Assembly: GCA_002727515.1 (NCBI GenBank)
Contig: PBXF01000022.1
Coordinates: forward strand, 1 to 7,199
Direction: 5' to 3'
DNA length: 7,199 nucleotides
Source: Methanobacteriota archaeon
Lineage (GTDB): Archaea; Thermoplasmatota; Poseidoniia; Poseidoniales; Poseidoniaceae
Position 1 is the first letter of the stretch. Each line of letters opens with the position of its first letter. The notes beneath the pieces were generated by a model. The model saw only the letters and a list, made by a program, of their open reading frames with translations. It was not told where the DNA came from and searched no databases. The position numbers and the translations under genes were made by a program. Below are positions 1 to 5,829 of the stretch, piece after piece.

Positions 1-268
1 GCCCCAAACTCCAAAATTCCTCGAGAACCTCTAAGCCAAAAGTGTTGCAAAAATCGTTGGCACCTCTTCTGTTTTCATTTGTAAAGCCCGCTGCTCGCTC
101 GATGGGCGTTAGCCGAGCTTTTGGCTTTGGCCACAATCGGGGGGCATTCGCAGTCAACAGGCAGTTGATTTGTTCTCGAAGCTCTTGCAGGTCAATAGTC
201 TCCATGGTGTTATCATTCGGTTCCATGATCACTCTCGATTTTTCAAGTCGGTTATCTAGTTTTTCCAT
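1..268 (-). CDS. Unrecognised protein downstream of dnaK, 3' end beyond the window
   Basis: Reading the minus strand from 268 gives an ATG followed by 89 codons with no stop up to the window edge, so the C-terminus is missing. I do not recognise the family. The visible part starts MEKLDNRLEKSRVIMEPNDN. It has a charged first half that is probably helical, then a basic, proline-bearing stretch (WPKPKARLTPIERAAG, about residues 47-62), then an acidic and aromatic segment. It has no J-domain HPD motif and no GrpE-like signature in the visible part, although those co-chaperones are the usual neighbours of dnaK. The start lies 40 bp after the dnaK stop on the same strand, so it may be cotranscribed. 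AGGA a few bases upstream of the ATG is a weak ribosome-binding site. In-frame ATGs at codons 15 and 22 are alternative starts, and the frame also stays open upstream into dnaK. It is preferred over the antisense frame because that one gives a serine-rich, low-information product. Confidence 0.5.
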   Translation of the reverse strand, partial: MEKLDNRLEKSRVIMEPNDNTMETIDLQELREQINCLLTANAPRLWPKPKARLTPIERAAGFTNENRRGANDFCNTFGLEVLEEFWSLG

Positions 269-308
269 ATCGTCCTGATGCTTCGGAGAGTACTTAACAG
301 ACAGGCCG

Positions 309-2192
309 TTAATCTTCATCGACAACTTCGAAATCAGCATCTTGGACGCCGTCGTCACCTGCAGATGCATCGCCTGCAGCTTCTTGTTCAGCCATCTCTG
401 CTGCCGCTGCTTCGTACAACTTAGCAGAGATTGCATGCATGCCTTCTTCGATTTCCTTGACCTTTGCTTGGACTGCAGCCTCGTCAATATCATCAAGTTC
501 CTTAGGCTCTCCTTCTTCGTTCTGTAGAAGAGATTCTAGTTCATCGACCTTTGATAGAACTGGCGCTTTGTCATCATCACTGAGTTTTTCGCCGGACTCT
601 TCAATTGTCCTTCTTGTTTGGTATACAATTTGATCAGCCATGTTTCTCATTTCAACTTGAGCCTTCAATCTCTTATCAGCCTCAGCAAATTCTTCTGCTT
701 CTGCAATCTTTGATTGTATCTCATCTTCCGATAATGAGGTATTGGATTCAATCTTGATTGATTGTTCCTTACCAGTTCCTTTGTCCTTTGCAGACACATT
801 GACGATACCGTTTGCATCGATATCGAATGTAACTTCAATTTGTGGCATTCCACGTGGTGCTGGTGGGATACCCATCAAGTGGAATTGTCCAAGAGTTACG
901 TTGTCCTTTGCAAATTCTCTCTCACCTTGTAGAACGTGAATTTCTACAGCAGGCTGGTTGTCACTTGCTGTTGAGAATACTTCAGATCTCCTTGCAGGGA
1001 TTGTAGTGTTTCTTTCAATCATTGTTGTGGTAACTCCACCTAGTGTCTCTATGCCTAGGGTTAGAGGTGTTACATCCAATAGGAGGATGTCGGATACACC
1101 TTCATCTCCAGCTATGATTCCTGCTTGTAGTGCAGCACCCATTGCTACAGCTTCATCAGGATTGATTCCCTTGAATGGTTGCTTTCCGGTTTCCTTTTCG
1201 ATTGCTGCTTGAACCGCAGGTACACGTGTTGAACCACCTACGAGGATAACTTTGTCAACTTCACCTTTGGACACTCCAGCGTCTTTCATTGCTTGGCGAG
1301 TAGGTTTCATTGTCTTTTCAACAAGAGGCGCAATCAATTCTTCGAATTTTGCCTTTGTGACTGTGATATCAAGGTGTTCTGGTTGTCCGTCCTTCATTGT
1401 AATGAATGGTAGATTGATTTGGGACTGACCAGTTCCTGAAAGTTCTATCTTTGCCTTTTCTGCAGCCTCTTTGAGTCTGCTCATTGCCTGTACATCTTTT
1501 GACAAATCAATGCCAGAAGATTTCTTGTAATCTGCGACTAGGTAGTCGATTAGAACTTCATCGAAGTCATCTCCACCTAACTTGTTATTTCCAGCGGTTG
1601 CCTTTACTTCGATCTGTGGTTGTCCATCTACATCGTAAATTTCCAGAACAGATACATCGAAAGTTCCACCACCTAAGTCGTAAACCAGGATGGTTTGGTC
1701 TTCTTCTTTGTCGACACCATATGCCAATGCTGCTGCTGTAGGCTCGTTGATTATTCTAAGAACTTCAAGACCTGCAATTCTGCCAGCATCCTTTGTTGCC
1801 TTTCTTTGAGCATCAGTGAAGTATGCAGGACAGGTAATTACAGCCTGTTTCACAGTTGTTCCTAAGTATGCTTCTGCATCTGCTTTCAATTTTTGTAAGA
1901 TGAATGCAGATACTTCTTGAGGGGTATAGTCTGAATCATCAACATTGACTTTCCAGTCTGTACCCATATGTCTCTTTACAGAAATCATAGTTCTCTCGAT
2001 ATTAGTCACAGCTTGGCGCTTTGCGGTAATACCGACTAATCGTTCTGAGCCATCTTTTGTGAATGCTACCACTGAAGGAGTTGTACGCGCCCCTTCTGCA
2101 TTTGCTATCACGATTGGTTCTCCATTTTCGATAGTTGCTACACATGAATTTGTAGTTCCTAAATCAATTCCTATTACTGTTGCTTTTCCCAT
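309..2192 (-). CDS. dnaK: Molecular chaperone DnaK (Hsp70)
   Basis: This is a cytosolic ATP-dependent Hsp70 that binds exposed hydrophobic segments of unfolded proteins and cycles with DnaJ and GrpE. At 627 residues it is full length. The nucleotide-binding domain covers about residues 1-365, with phosphate-1 loop IDLGTTNS (9-16), a phosphate-2 motif around [10 protein letters not shown] (172-181), GGDDFD (206-211) and the adenosine-site motif [10 protein letters not shown] (316-325). The interdomain linker and start of the substrate domain read [16 protein letters not shown] (368-383). The beta-sandwich runs to about 485, followed by the helical lid and an acidic tail ending [10 protein letters not shown]. 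Between VKR (72-74) and the TPQEVS stretch (90-95) there are about 25 fewer residues than I recall for E. coli DnaK, as in Gram-positive and archaeal Hsp70s. Archaeal dnaK is generally held to be acquired from bacteria. The gene follows the sHSP by 25 bp with its own strong ribosome-binding site, so the two probably form an operon. Confidence 0.98.
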   Translation of the reverse strand: MGKATVIGIDLGTTNSCVATIENGEPIVIANAEGARTTPSVVAFTKDGSERLVGITAKRQAVTNIERTMISVKRHMGTDWKVNVDDSDYTPQEVSAFILQKLKADAEAYLGTTVKQAVITCPAYFTDAQRKATKDAGRIAGLEVLRIINEPTAAALAYGVDKEEDQTILVYDLGGGTFDVSVLEIYDVDGQPQIEVKATAGNNKLGGDDFDEVLIDYLVADYKKSSGIDLSKDVQAMSRLKEAAEKAKIELSGTGQSQINLPFITMKDGQPEHLDITVTKAKFEELIAPLVEKTMKPTRQAMKDAGVSKGEVDKVILVGGSTRVPAVQAAIEKETGKQPFKGINPDEAVAMGAALQAGIIAGDEGVSDILLLDVTPLTLGIETLGGVTTTMIERNTTIPARRSEVFSTASDNQPAVEIHVLQGEREFAKDNVTLGQFHLMGIPPAPRGMPQIEVTFDIDANGIVNVSAKDKGTGKEQSIKIESNTSLSEDEIQSKIAEAEEFAEADKRLKAQVEMRNMADQIVYQTRRTIEESGEKLSDDDKAPVLSKVDELESLLQNEEGEPKELDDIDEAAVQAKVKEIEEGMHAISAKLYEAAAAEMAEQEAAGDASAGDDGVQDADFEVVDED

Positions 2193-2196
2193 TTCT

Positions 2197-2204
2197 TCAC
2201 TTCC
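2197..2204 (-). promoter_or_regulatory. Ribosome-binding site of dnaK
   Basis: Read on the minus strand this is GGAAGTGA, one mismatch from the ideal archaeal anti-16S complement GGAGGTGA. It ends 4 nt before the dnaK ATG. It fixes the start at 2192 and indicates that dnaK is translated independently from within a polycistronic message. Confidence 0.75.
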
Positions 2205-2210
2205 TTAAAT

Positions 2211-2231
2211 TCCCAATTCAGAGGATTGGGA
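2211..2231. repeat. Perfect 7-bp inverted repeat spanning the sHSP stop codon
   Basis: TCCCAAT (2211-2217) and ATTGGGA (2225-2231) are exact reverse complements separated by 7 nt. On the minus-strand message this forms a short hairpin that covers the last codons of the sHSP, including those for the terminal Ile-Pro-Ile, and its stop codon. It ends just upstream of the dnaK ribosome-binding site. No T-run follows, so it does not look like a terminator. A role in processing or differential stability of the sHSP-dnaK transcript is possible but unproven. Confidence 0.45.
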
Positions 2232-2919
2232 TGCCTCCATCGTCTTCATCATCATCGTCTTTTGAAAAATCAACACTGACATCAGATGGTGTAGGACTAA
2301 AATCATCTTCGGTTTCCTCATCGATTTCCTCGGCTTCGGTTTCTAATGCTGAGCCCTGAGGTGATAGTTTGAGTGTTATATCGAGTATACCGTTGTTGAG
2401 CGACCAGTCAACGACATCATCGCATTGATGAGGAAGTTCAATTTGCGCTAGTGGTGGTTCTGCAGGATCGGATAATACTTGAATTAATTCTCCGCCACTT
2501 GACAATGCGACTTCAATTTCCTCGATGTCTTGTCTGGTGGAAAAATCAACTGTAACCGACATGTTCCAGCCAGATAGATAGACATCATCTGTAGGTAATT
2601 TCATTATTTCATTATCAGGTTCGACATCTTCAATATCGACTTGGGCTGGAGAAGCATCGACCTTGACGTCCATGCCTAGATTGGATAACATCTCATCAAT
2701 TGGCATTCCCGATTTGAATAACTTGTTTAGGTTTGAGAAATCAAAATTGAAATTTACATCTCCTTTTGCTATTTTTTCAGGGTCGAATCCCATAGAATCG
2801 AACTGGCCTCGGAATTGGTCCATTAGTTTTCTTAACTGGTCAATATCGACTGACATACCCATATTTTTGAACATCTCAGCCATCTGCTTTAGCATCTTTT
2901 CTTCCCAATCTTCGGTCAC
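2218..2919 (-). CDS. hsp20: Small heat-shock protein, Hsp20/alpha-crystallin family, with long N-terminal and acidic C-terminal extensions
   Basis: This is probably an ATP-independent holdase that keeps unfolding proteins soluble for the DnaK made from the next gene. The protein has 233 residues. Residues 1-85 are rich in methionine (11 Met) and contain an amphipathic helix around WEEKMLKQMAEMFKNMGM. Residues 111-186 fit an alpha-crystallin domain: DVYLSGWNMSVTVDF, then EIEVALSSGGELIQVLS, then QIELPHQCDDVVDW and the typical NGILDITLKL strand (176-185). Residues 191-228 are mostly Asp and Glu. The protein ends GGIPIL, whose Ile-Pro-Ile is the I-X-I motif that docks in the groove of a neighbouring sHSP subunit. 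The segment between the middle strands and LP is short, so the usual dimerisation loop appears reduced, as in GvpH-like members. It starts at GTG, chosen because GGGGTGAT precedes it by 3 nt. The domain is assigned by pattern, not by search. Confidence 0.8.
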   Translation of the reverse strand: MTEDWEEKMLKQMAEMFKNMGMSVDIDQLRKLMDQFRGQFDSMGFDPEKIAKGDVNFNFDFSNLNKLFKSGMPIDEMLSNLGMDVKVDASPAQVDIEDVEPDNEIMKLPTDDVYLSGWNMSVTVDFSTRQDIEEIEVALSSGGELIQVLSDPAEPPLAQIELPHQCDDVVDWSLNNGILDITLKLSPQGSALETEAEEIDEETEDDFSPTPSDVSVDFSKDDDDEDDGGIPIL

Positions 2920-2922
2920 TTT

Positions 2923-2930
2923 ATCACCCC
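2923..2930 (-). promoter_or_regulatory. Ribosome-binding site of the sHSP gene, supports a GTG start
   Basis: The minus strand reads GGGGTGAT here, with a GGTGAT core complementary to the archaeal 16S 3' end. It is separated by AAA from the GTG at 2919. It selects GTG as the start and implies that the sHSP transcript has a leader rather than being leaderless. Confidence 0.65.
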
Positions 2931-2955
2931 ACTACTTAACCATCGGTTGTATAGT
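2931..2955. promoter_or_regulatory. Interrupted dyad resembling an archaeal heat-shock operator
   Basis: Four 4-bp blocks are arranged symmetrically about position 2943: ACTA (2931-2934), AACC (2938-2941), GGTT (2945-2948) and TAGT (2952-2955). Eight of twelve base pairs match. The core TTAAC-N5-GTTGT keeps the AAC-N5-GTT of CTAAC-N5-GTTAG, the motif I recall for the Archaeoglobus heat-shock regulator HSR1. The dyad begins 12 bp upstream of the sHSP GTG, between it and the TATA-like element, where a bound repressor would block the sHSP-dnaK transcript. Dyads of this strength arise by chance in a region this size with appreciable probability, so the position and the HSR1-like core carry the case. 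Confidence 0.4.
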
Positions 2956-2968
2956 CGGAGCAGCCCCC

Positions 2969-2976
2969 CATATATG
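2969..2976. promoter_or_regulatory. Palindromic TATA-like element in the divergent sHSP/thermosome promoter region
   Basis: CATATATG is self-complementary and lies near the middle of the 115-bp gap between the divergent starts. Counting about 26 bp from its centre gives transcription starts near 2946 on the minus strand (a leader of about 27 nt carrying the ribosome-binding site) and near 2999 on the plus strand (a leader of about 36 nt). Both are reasonable, so it could serve either or both genes. The flanks lack a clear purine-rich BRE. A weaker TATA-like GTATAGT at 2949-2955 overlaps the dyad and is an alternative. Confidence 0.4.
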
Positions 2977-3034
2977 AACTCAACGGAATGCTCCTATCAA
3001 GAGGTTTCAAGACACAAAAGTAGTCGCAGGTTTG

Positions 3035-4624
3035 ATGGCGGAGGAAACAATTCTTGAGTCCACTGAAAGAACCAGTGGTCGCGAAGCATTGCGAAAGAAT
3101 GTCCAAGCCGCTATTGCTCTATCAGGAGCGGTTCGCTCTACTCTGGGTCCAAAAGGATTGGACAAACTACTGGTAGATGATGAGGGAAGGACCCTTGTTA
3201 CCAACGATGGCGTCACAGTTCTCGAAACAGCCAAAGTTGAGCACCCAGTTGCAAAAATGATAATCAGTGCATCATCCACACAAGATAGAGTTGCAAGAGA
3301 CGGAACTACCTCAACGGTAGTGATTTGTGCTGAAATGCTGAGAAATGCTTGGCAACTAGTTGGACAAGGAGTTCATCCTGCTACAATTTCCAGAGGCTAT
3401 GCGCAAGCTGAACAGAATGCGTTAACATACCTTGAAGAATTATCAATTGAAGCAACAAGGGATCAAATTCTATCGGCGGTCGAAACTTCATTATCTGGAA
3501 AACTCGATAAAAAAATGGAAAAGCACCTATCCAGTTTGTCACTTGAAGCAGCAGAAATTATCTTTTCAGATGGTAGAGCGGATGCAACAACAGTCAAAAT
3601 TATCAAGCAAACAGGTGGCAAGATGTCCGATTCGAAAATAATCAAAGGACTTGCCATAGCAAAAACCAGAATTCATCCGGAGATGAAAGAAAGAGGCGGC
3701 CCAGGAAAAATCCTACTATTGGACGGTGGTCTAGAGAAAAAACAACCAAAAATCGACGCTAAATTCAATATCACATCGGTTGGAATGGTTGACGCTTTCA
3801 GAAAAGCAGAATCTAAGGAACTAATTCAGCAAGTCGACAACATCGTATCGATAGGATGTGACCTTCTTGTCTGTAAGGAAGGGGTAGATGATGAAGCAAG
3901 GCAAATGCTTGCTAACAAAGGAATACTAACTTACAGACGTGTTGAGAAAAAAGATCTAGACCTCCTTGCAAAGTCTTGTAATGCCAACTTAGTAATCGAT
4001 GCAAAAAGAGCGACTGAAAATGATTTAGGTGGTTTCGAATCCACGAGGGAAGAACTCAGCGGAGGAGTAAATCACTGGATTCTGAATGCAGAAGTTGGTG
4101 GGGCAACCCTAATCGCAAAAGGAAGTACTAATGACATTGTAAACGAGGTAGAGCGTTGTTTCGATGACGGCCTTGGAGTTGCATGTCAGTTATTGGAAAA
4201 CCCAATCCTTCTACCTGGTGCAGGAGCAACACAGACAGCAATCGCACGAAGGCTAAGGAGGCACGCAGAGGCTGTTCCAGGTAGGGAGCAATTGGCTATT
4301 GATGCATGGGCTGACGCCATTGAATCAATACCTCGTTTCTTAGCTTCGAATTCTGGTTTTGATGGTATTGATTCGATTCTGAAATTGACATCTGCTCAAA
4401 ATCAAGAAGGAGATTCTTATGGATTGAATCTAAATTCAGGTGAGGCTGAATGTTCGATAAAAAGAGGCGTTCTAGAGCCTTTGACGATAACAAAACAATC
4501 CATTTCGGGAGCTACTGAAGCAGCGATAAGTGTTCTAAGGATTGATGACATTCTATGGGCTCAAATGGAAGCACAGATCCCAGAAGAAGTCGAACAACGT
4601 CTACAAGGCTTCGGAGCCGAGTAA
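3035..4624 (+). CDS. ths: Thermosome subunit (group II chaperonin), divergent in ATP-site motifs
   Basis: This is a subunit of the double-ring ATP-dependent chaperonin of archaea, which encloses and folds proteins in the cytosol. It has 529 residues, slightly short of the usual 540-560. Family motifs in order are TLGPKGLDKLL (36-46), TNDGVTVLE (56-64), DGTTSTVV (89-96), the apical segment KIDAKFNITSVGMVDAF (239-255), the intermediate-domain ERCFDDGLGV (373-382) with D378 as the likely catalytic Asp, GREQLAIDAWADA (416-428), and the equatorial end TEAAISVLRIDD (494-505). Three consensus sites are altered: GDGTT is RDGTT (R88), GGGA is GAGA (A396), and the LRGGT-like turn is AKGST (361-365). 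The Gly/Met-rich C-terminal tail of many thermosomes is absent. The ATG at 3035 is chosen over an adjacent in-frame TTG at 3032; GCAGGT upstream is a weak ribosome-binding site. It is probably one of several paralogous subunits. Whether it hydrolyses ATP normally is uncertain. Confidence 0.93.
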   Translation: MAEETILESTERTSGREALRKNVQAAIALSGAVRSTLGPKGLDKLLVDDEGRTLVTNDGVTVLETAKVEHPVAKMIISASSTQDRVARDGTTSTVVICAEMLRNAWQLVGQGVHPATISRGYAQAEQNALTYLEELSIEATRDQILSAVETSLSGKLDKKMEKHLSSLSLEAAEIIFSDGRADATTVKIIKQTGGKMSDSKIIKGLAIAKTRIHPEMKERGGPGKILLLDGGLEKKQPKIDAKFNITSVGMVDAFRKAESKELIQQVDNIVSIGCDLLVCKEGVDDEARQMLANKGILTYRRVEKKDLDLLAKSCNANLVIDAKRATENDLGGFESTREELSGGVNHWILNAEVGGATLIAKGSTNDIVNEVERCFDDGLGVACQLLENPILLPGAGATQTAIARRLRRHAEAVPGREQLAIDAWADAIESIPRFLASNSGFDGIDSILKLTSAQNQEGDSYGLNLNSGEAECSIKRGVLEPLTITKQSISGATEAAISVLRIDDILWAQMEAQIPEEVEQRLQGFGAE

Positions 4625-4654
4625 AGCCTGTTTGCTGAAATCTGCAACTAAGAC

Positions 4655-4661
4655 CTTTATG
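4655..4661 (+). promoter_or_regulatory. Possible TATA element for the threonine dehydrogenase gene
   Basis: CTTTATG lies in the 67-bp gap after the thermosome gene. About 27 bp downstream of its centre falls near 4685, just before the ATG at 4692. No Shine-Dalgarno-like sequence precedes that ATG (the upstream bases are pyrimidine-rich), which suits a nearly leaderless transcript. Readthrough from the thermosome gene is not excluded, because no terminator is evident in the gap. Confidence 0.35.
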
Positions 4662-4691
4662 TTCAAGTATCGACTCTAATGTCCCTAACCT

Positions 4692-5639
4692 ATGGGCGGG
4701 CAGAAAAGTGGCCGAATTTTAGTCACAGGAGCCCTTGGCCAAATAGGAATGGAGTTACTAGATGCTCTGATTAACAAATTCAGTCCGGAAAATGTCATTG
4801 CAACAGATATTCGTGAGCCTGAAGATATGGGTGACCTTGGATTCAAATTCGTGAAATTAGATGTTCTCAACCGTGATAACATAGAAAAGATAATTCTTGA
4901 GCATAATGTCACTGAAGTATACCATCTAGCAGCCATCCTTTCAGCAACTGGTGAAAAAAATCCCGAACTGTGTTGGAAAATTAACATGGATGGACTATTG
5001 AACGTTTTAGAATTATCTCGCAAGTATAAATTTCGAATTTTTGCGCCCTCCTCAATCGCAGTTTTTGGTTCTGAAGTAGGTAGGCTGGCTATGCAAAATT
5101 CTCCTCAGAATCCTTCGACAATTTATGGAGTAACCAAGTCGGCAGGGGAATTAATGGCAGAGTATTATCACTCAGTCCACGGTGTCGATATCAGAGGACT
5201 TCGCTACCCTGGTCTAATTTCATGGAAGGTAATGCCTGGGGGCGGCACAACTGACTATGCCGTGGAGATTTTCCATAAAGCAGTCGCATCAGAGAAGTAT
5301 ACGTGTTTTGTAAATCGACAAACTAGACTGCCTATGATGTATATGGATGATGCAATAAAAGCAACTTTACAACTTATGGACGCTCCAAGCGACGCTTTAT
5401 CCATTCGTGGGGGTTACAATCTACCCAGTCTCAATTTTACTGCTGAAGAACTGTACAATAAAATTCGAGAAAGAATACCAGATTTTGAATGTGATTTTTC
5501 TCCCGACCATCGCCAAGAATATGCTGATTCGTGGCCTGACGAAACCGATGGTTCCATAGCAGAACAAGAATGGGGATTCAAATTAGAATACAATCTTGAT
5601 TCATTATGTGATGTTATGATTGCTTCTCTTCAAAATTGA
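4692..5639 (+). CDS. tdh: NAD-dependent L-threonine 3-dehydrogenase, short-chain (SDR) type
   Basis: This enzyme oxidises L-threonine with NAD+ to 2-amino-3-ketobutyrate, the first step of threonine breakdown to glycine and acetyl-CoA in the cytosol. It has 315 residues, normal for the extended-SDR type and unrelated to the zinc-dependent Tdh of E. coli. The Rossmann loop is GALGQIG (13-19). D39 ends the second strand and favours NAD. YHLAAILSATGEKNP (77-91) is the cofactor-binding loop. PSS (119-121) with YGVTK (145-149) supplies the Ser-Tyr-Lys catalytic set. RYPGLIS (171-177), GGGTTDYAVEIFHKA (183-197) and LPMMYMDDAI (213-222) are the substrate-site signatures I recall from Thermoplasma and Flavobacterium enzymes. 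The match to those motifs is close along the whole length, so a generic sugar epimerase is much less likely. The next enzyme, Kbl, is not in view. It lies 67 bp after the thermosome gene. Confidence 0.9.
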   Translation: MGGQKSGRILVTGALGQIGMELLDALINKFSPENVIATDIREPEDMGDLGFKFVKLDVLNRDNIEKIILEHNVTEVYHLAAILSATGEKNPELCWKINMDGLLNVLELSRKYKFRIFAPSSIAVFGSEVGRLAMQNSPQNPSTIYGVTKSAGELMAEYYHSVHGVDIRGLRYPGLISWKVMPGGGTTDYAVEIFHKAVASEKYTCFVNRQTRLPMMYMDDAIKATLQLMDAPSDALSIRGGYNLPSLNFTAEELYNKIRERIPDFECDFSPDHRQEYADSWPDETDGSIAEQEWGFKLEYNLDSLCDVMIASLQN

Positions 5640-5677
5640 TTTTTTGAAGTCGGAGAATAAAATCTTGAATTTTTCAA
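5640..5677 (+). terminator. Possible T-run termination zone after the threonine dehydrogenase gene
   Basis: The stop codon is followed at once by six T (5640-5645), and a second T5 run at 5670-5674 lies inside a small dyad, TTGAA-TTT-TTCAA (5665-5677). Archaeal RNA polymerase terminates mainly at T-rich stretches, so this is a plausible intrinsic terminator. There is no strong GC stem, and the whole spacer is AT-rich, which limits confidence. Confidence 0.4.
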
Positions 5678-5693
5678 ATTATGTTCTTGAATG

Positions 5694-5766
5694 TATTTAA
5701 AATAAAAAAATTACAAGCAGTGTCCTCTTTTACTTTTCATAAATCATGTTTTCATGTGCATAATTT
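5694..5766 (+). promoter_or_regulatory. AT-rich spacer with candidate TATA elements for pyrG
   Basis: The gap between the dehydrogenase and CTP synthase genes holds no gene that I can see. TTTAAAATA (5696-5704) is the best TATA-like match. It would start transcription near 5727, giving a leader of about 100 nt to the ATG at 5830. GCATAATTT (5758-5766) would instead start it near 5788, close to an upstream in-frame ATG at 5785. Which is used decides whether the GC-rich stretch before 5830 is leader or coding sequence. Confidence 0.35.
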
Positions 5767-5796
5767 GTTTCTGAACGCGACCCAATGTTGAAATGG

Positions 5797-5829
5797 GAGG
5801 CGCGACGGCCTCAAAGCCCGTTGAAGGGC
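5797..5829 (+). promoter_or_regulatory. Two tandem short hairpins abutting the pyrG start codon
   Basis: GAGGC (5797-5801) pairs perfectly with GCCTC (5808-5812) across a 6-nt loop. GCCC (5816-5819) pairs perfectly with GGGC (5826-5829) across another 6-nt loop, and the last base of the second stem touches the ATG at 5830. The block is sharply GC-rich after an AT-rich spacer. It could be a structured leader that controls pyrG translation, or it may encode a 15-residue N-terminal extension from the ATG at 5785. No known riboswitch class is recognised. Confidence 0.4.

Noticed and set aside
42..278. A plus-strand open frame of 78 codons at the left edge
   Set aside because: It is antisense to the minus-strand frame 268-1, gives a Ser/Phe-rich product without recognisable features, and has no ribosome-binding site or promoter.
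958..1212. Several plus-strand open frames within 342-2208, including this one
   Set aside because: All lie antisense to the unmistakable dnaK coding sequence, and their products look like reverse-complement shadows.
2957..2994. Dyad GGAGCA-N26-TGCTCC in the divergent region as an operator
   Set aside because: A 6-bp inverted repeat with a free spacer is expected about once by chance in a stretch of this size, so it is not listed as a separate feature.
3032..3034. TTG directly before the thermosome ATG as an alternative start
   Set aside because: It is adjacent to an in-frame ATG that fits the normal N-terminus, and it adds only one residue.
3007..3279. A minus-strand frame of 90 codons overlapping the thermosome start
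   Set aside because: It is antisense to conserved chaperonin motifs (TLGPKG, NDGVTVLE), and its Ser/Thr/Val-rich product has no family resemblance.
4692..5639. UDP-glucose 4-epimerase or other sugar-nucleotide epimerase
   Set aside because: The AAILSATGEKNP, GGGTTDYAVEIF and LPMMYMDDA signatures are those of SDR-type threonine dehydrogenase, and no sugar-nucleotide genes are nearby.
5795..5800. GGGAGG as the ribosome-binding site of CTP synthase
   Set aside because: It lies 29 nt before the ATG at 5830 and downstream of the ATG at 5785, and no other start codon sits 4-12 nt after it.
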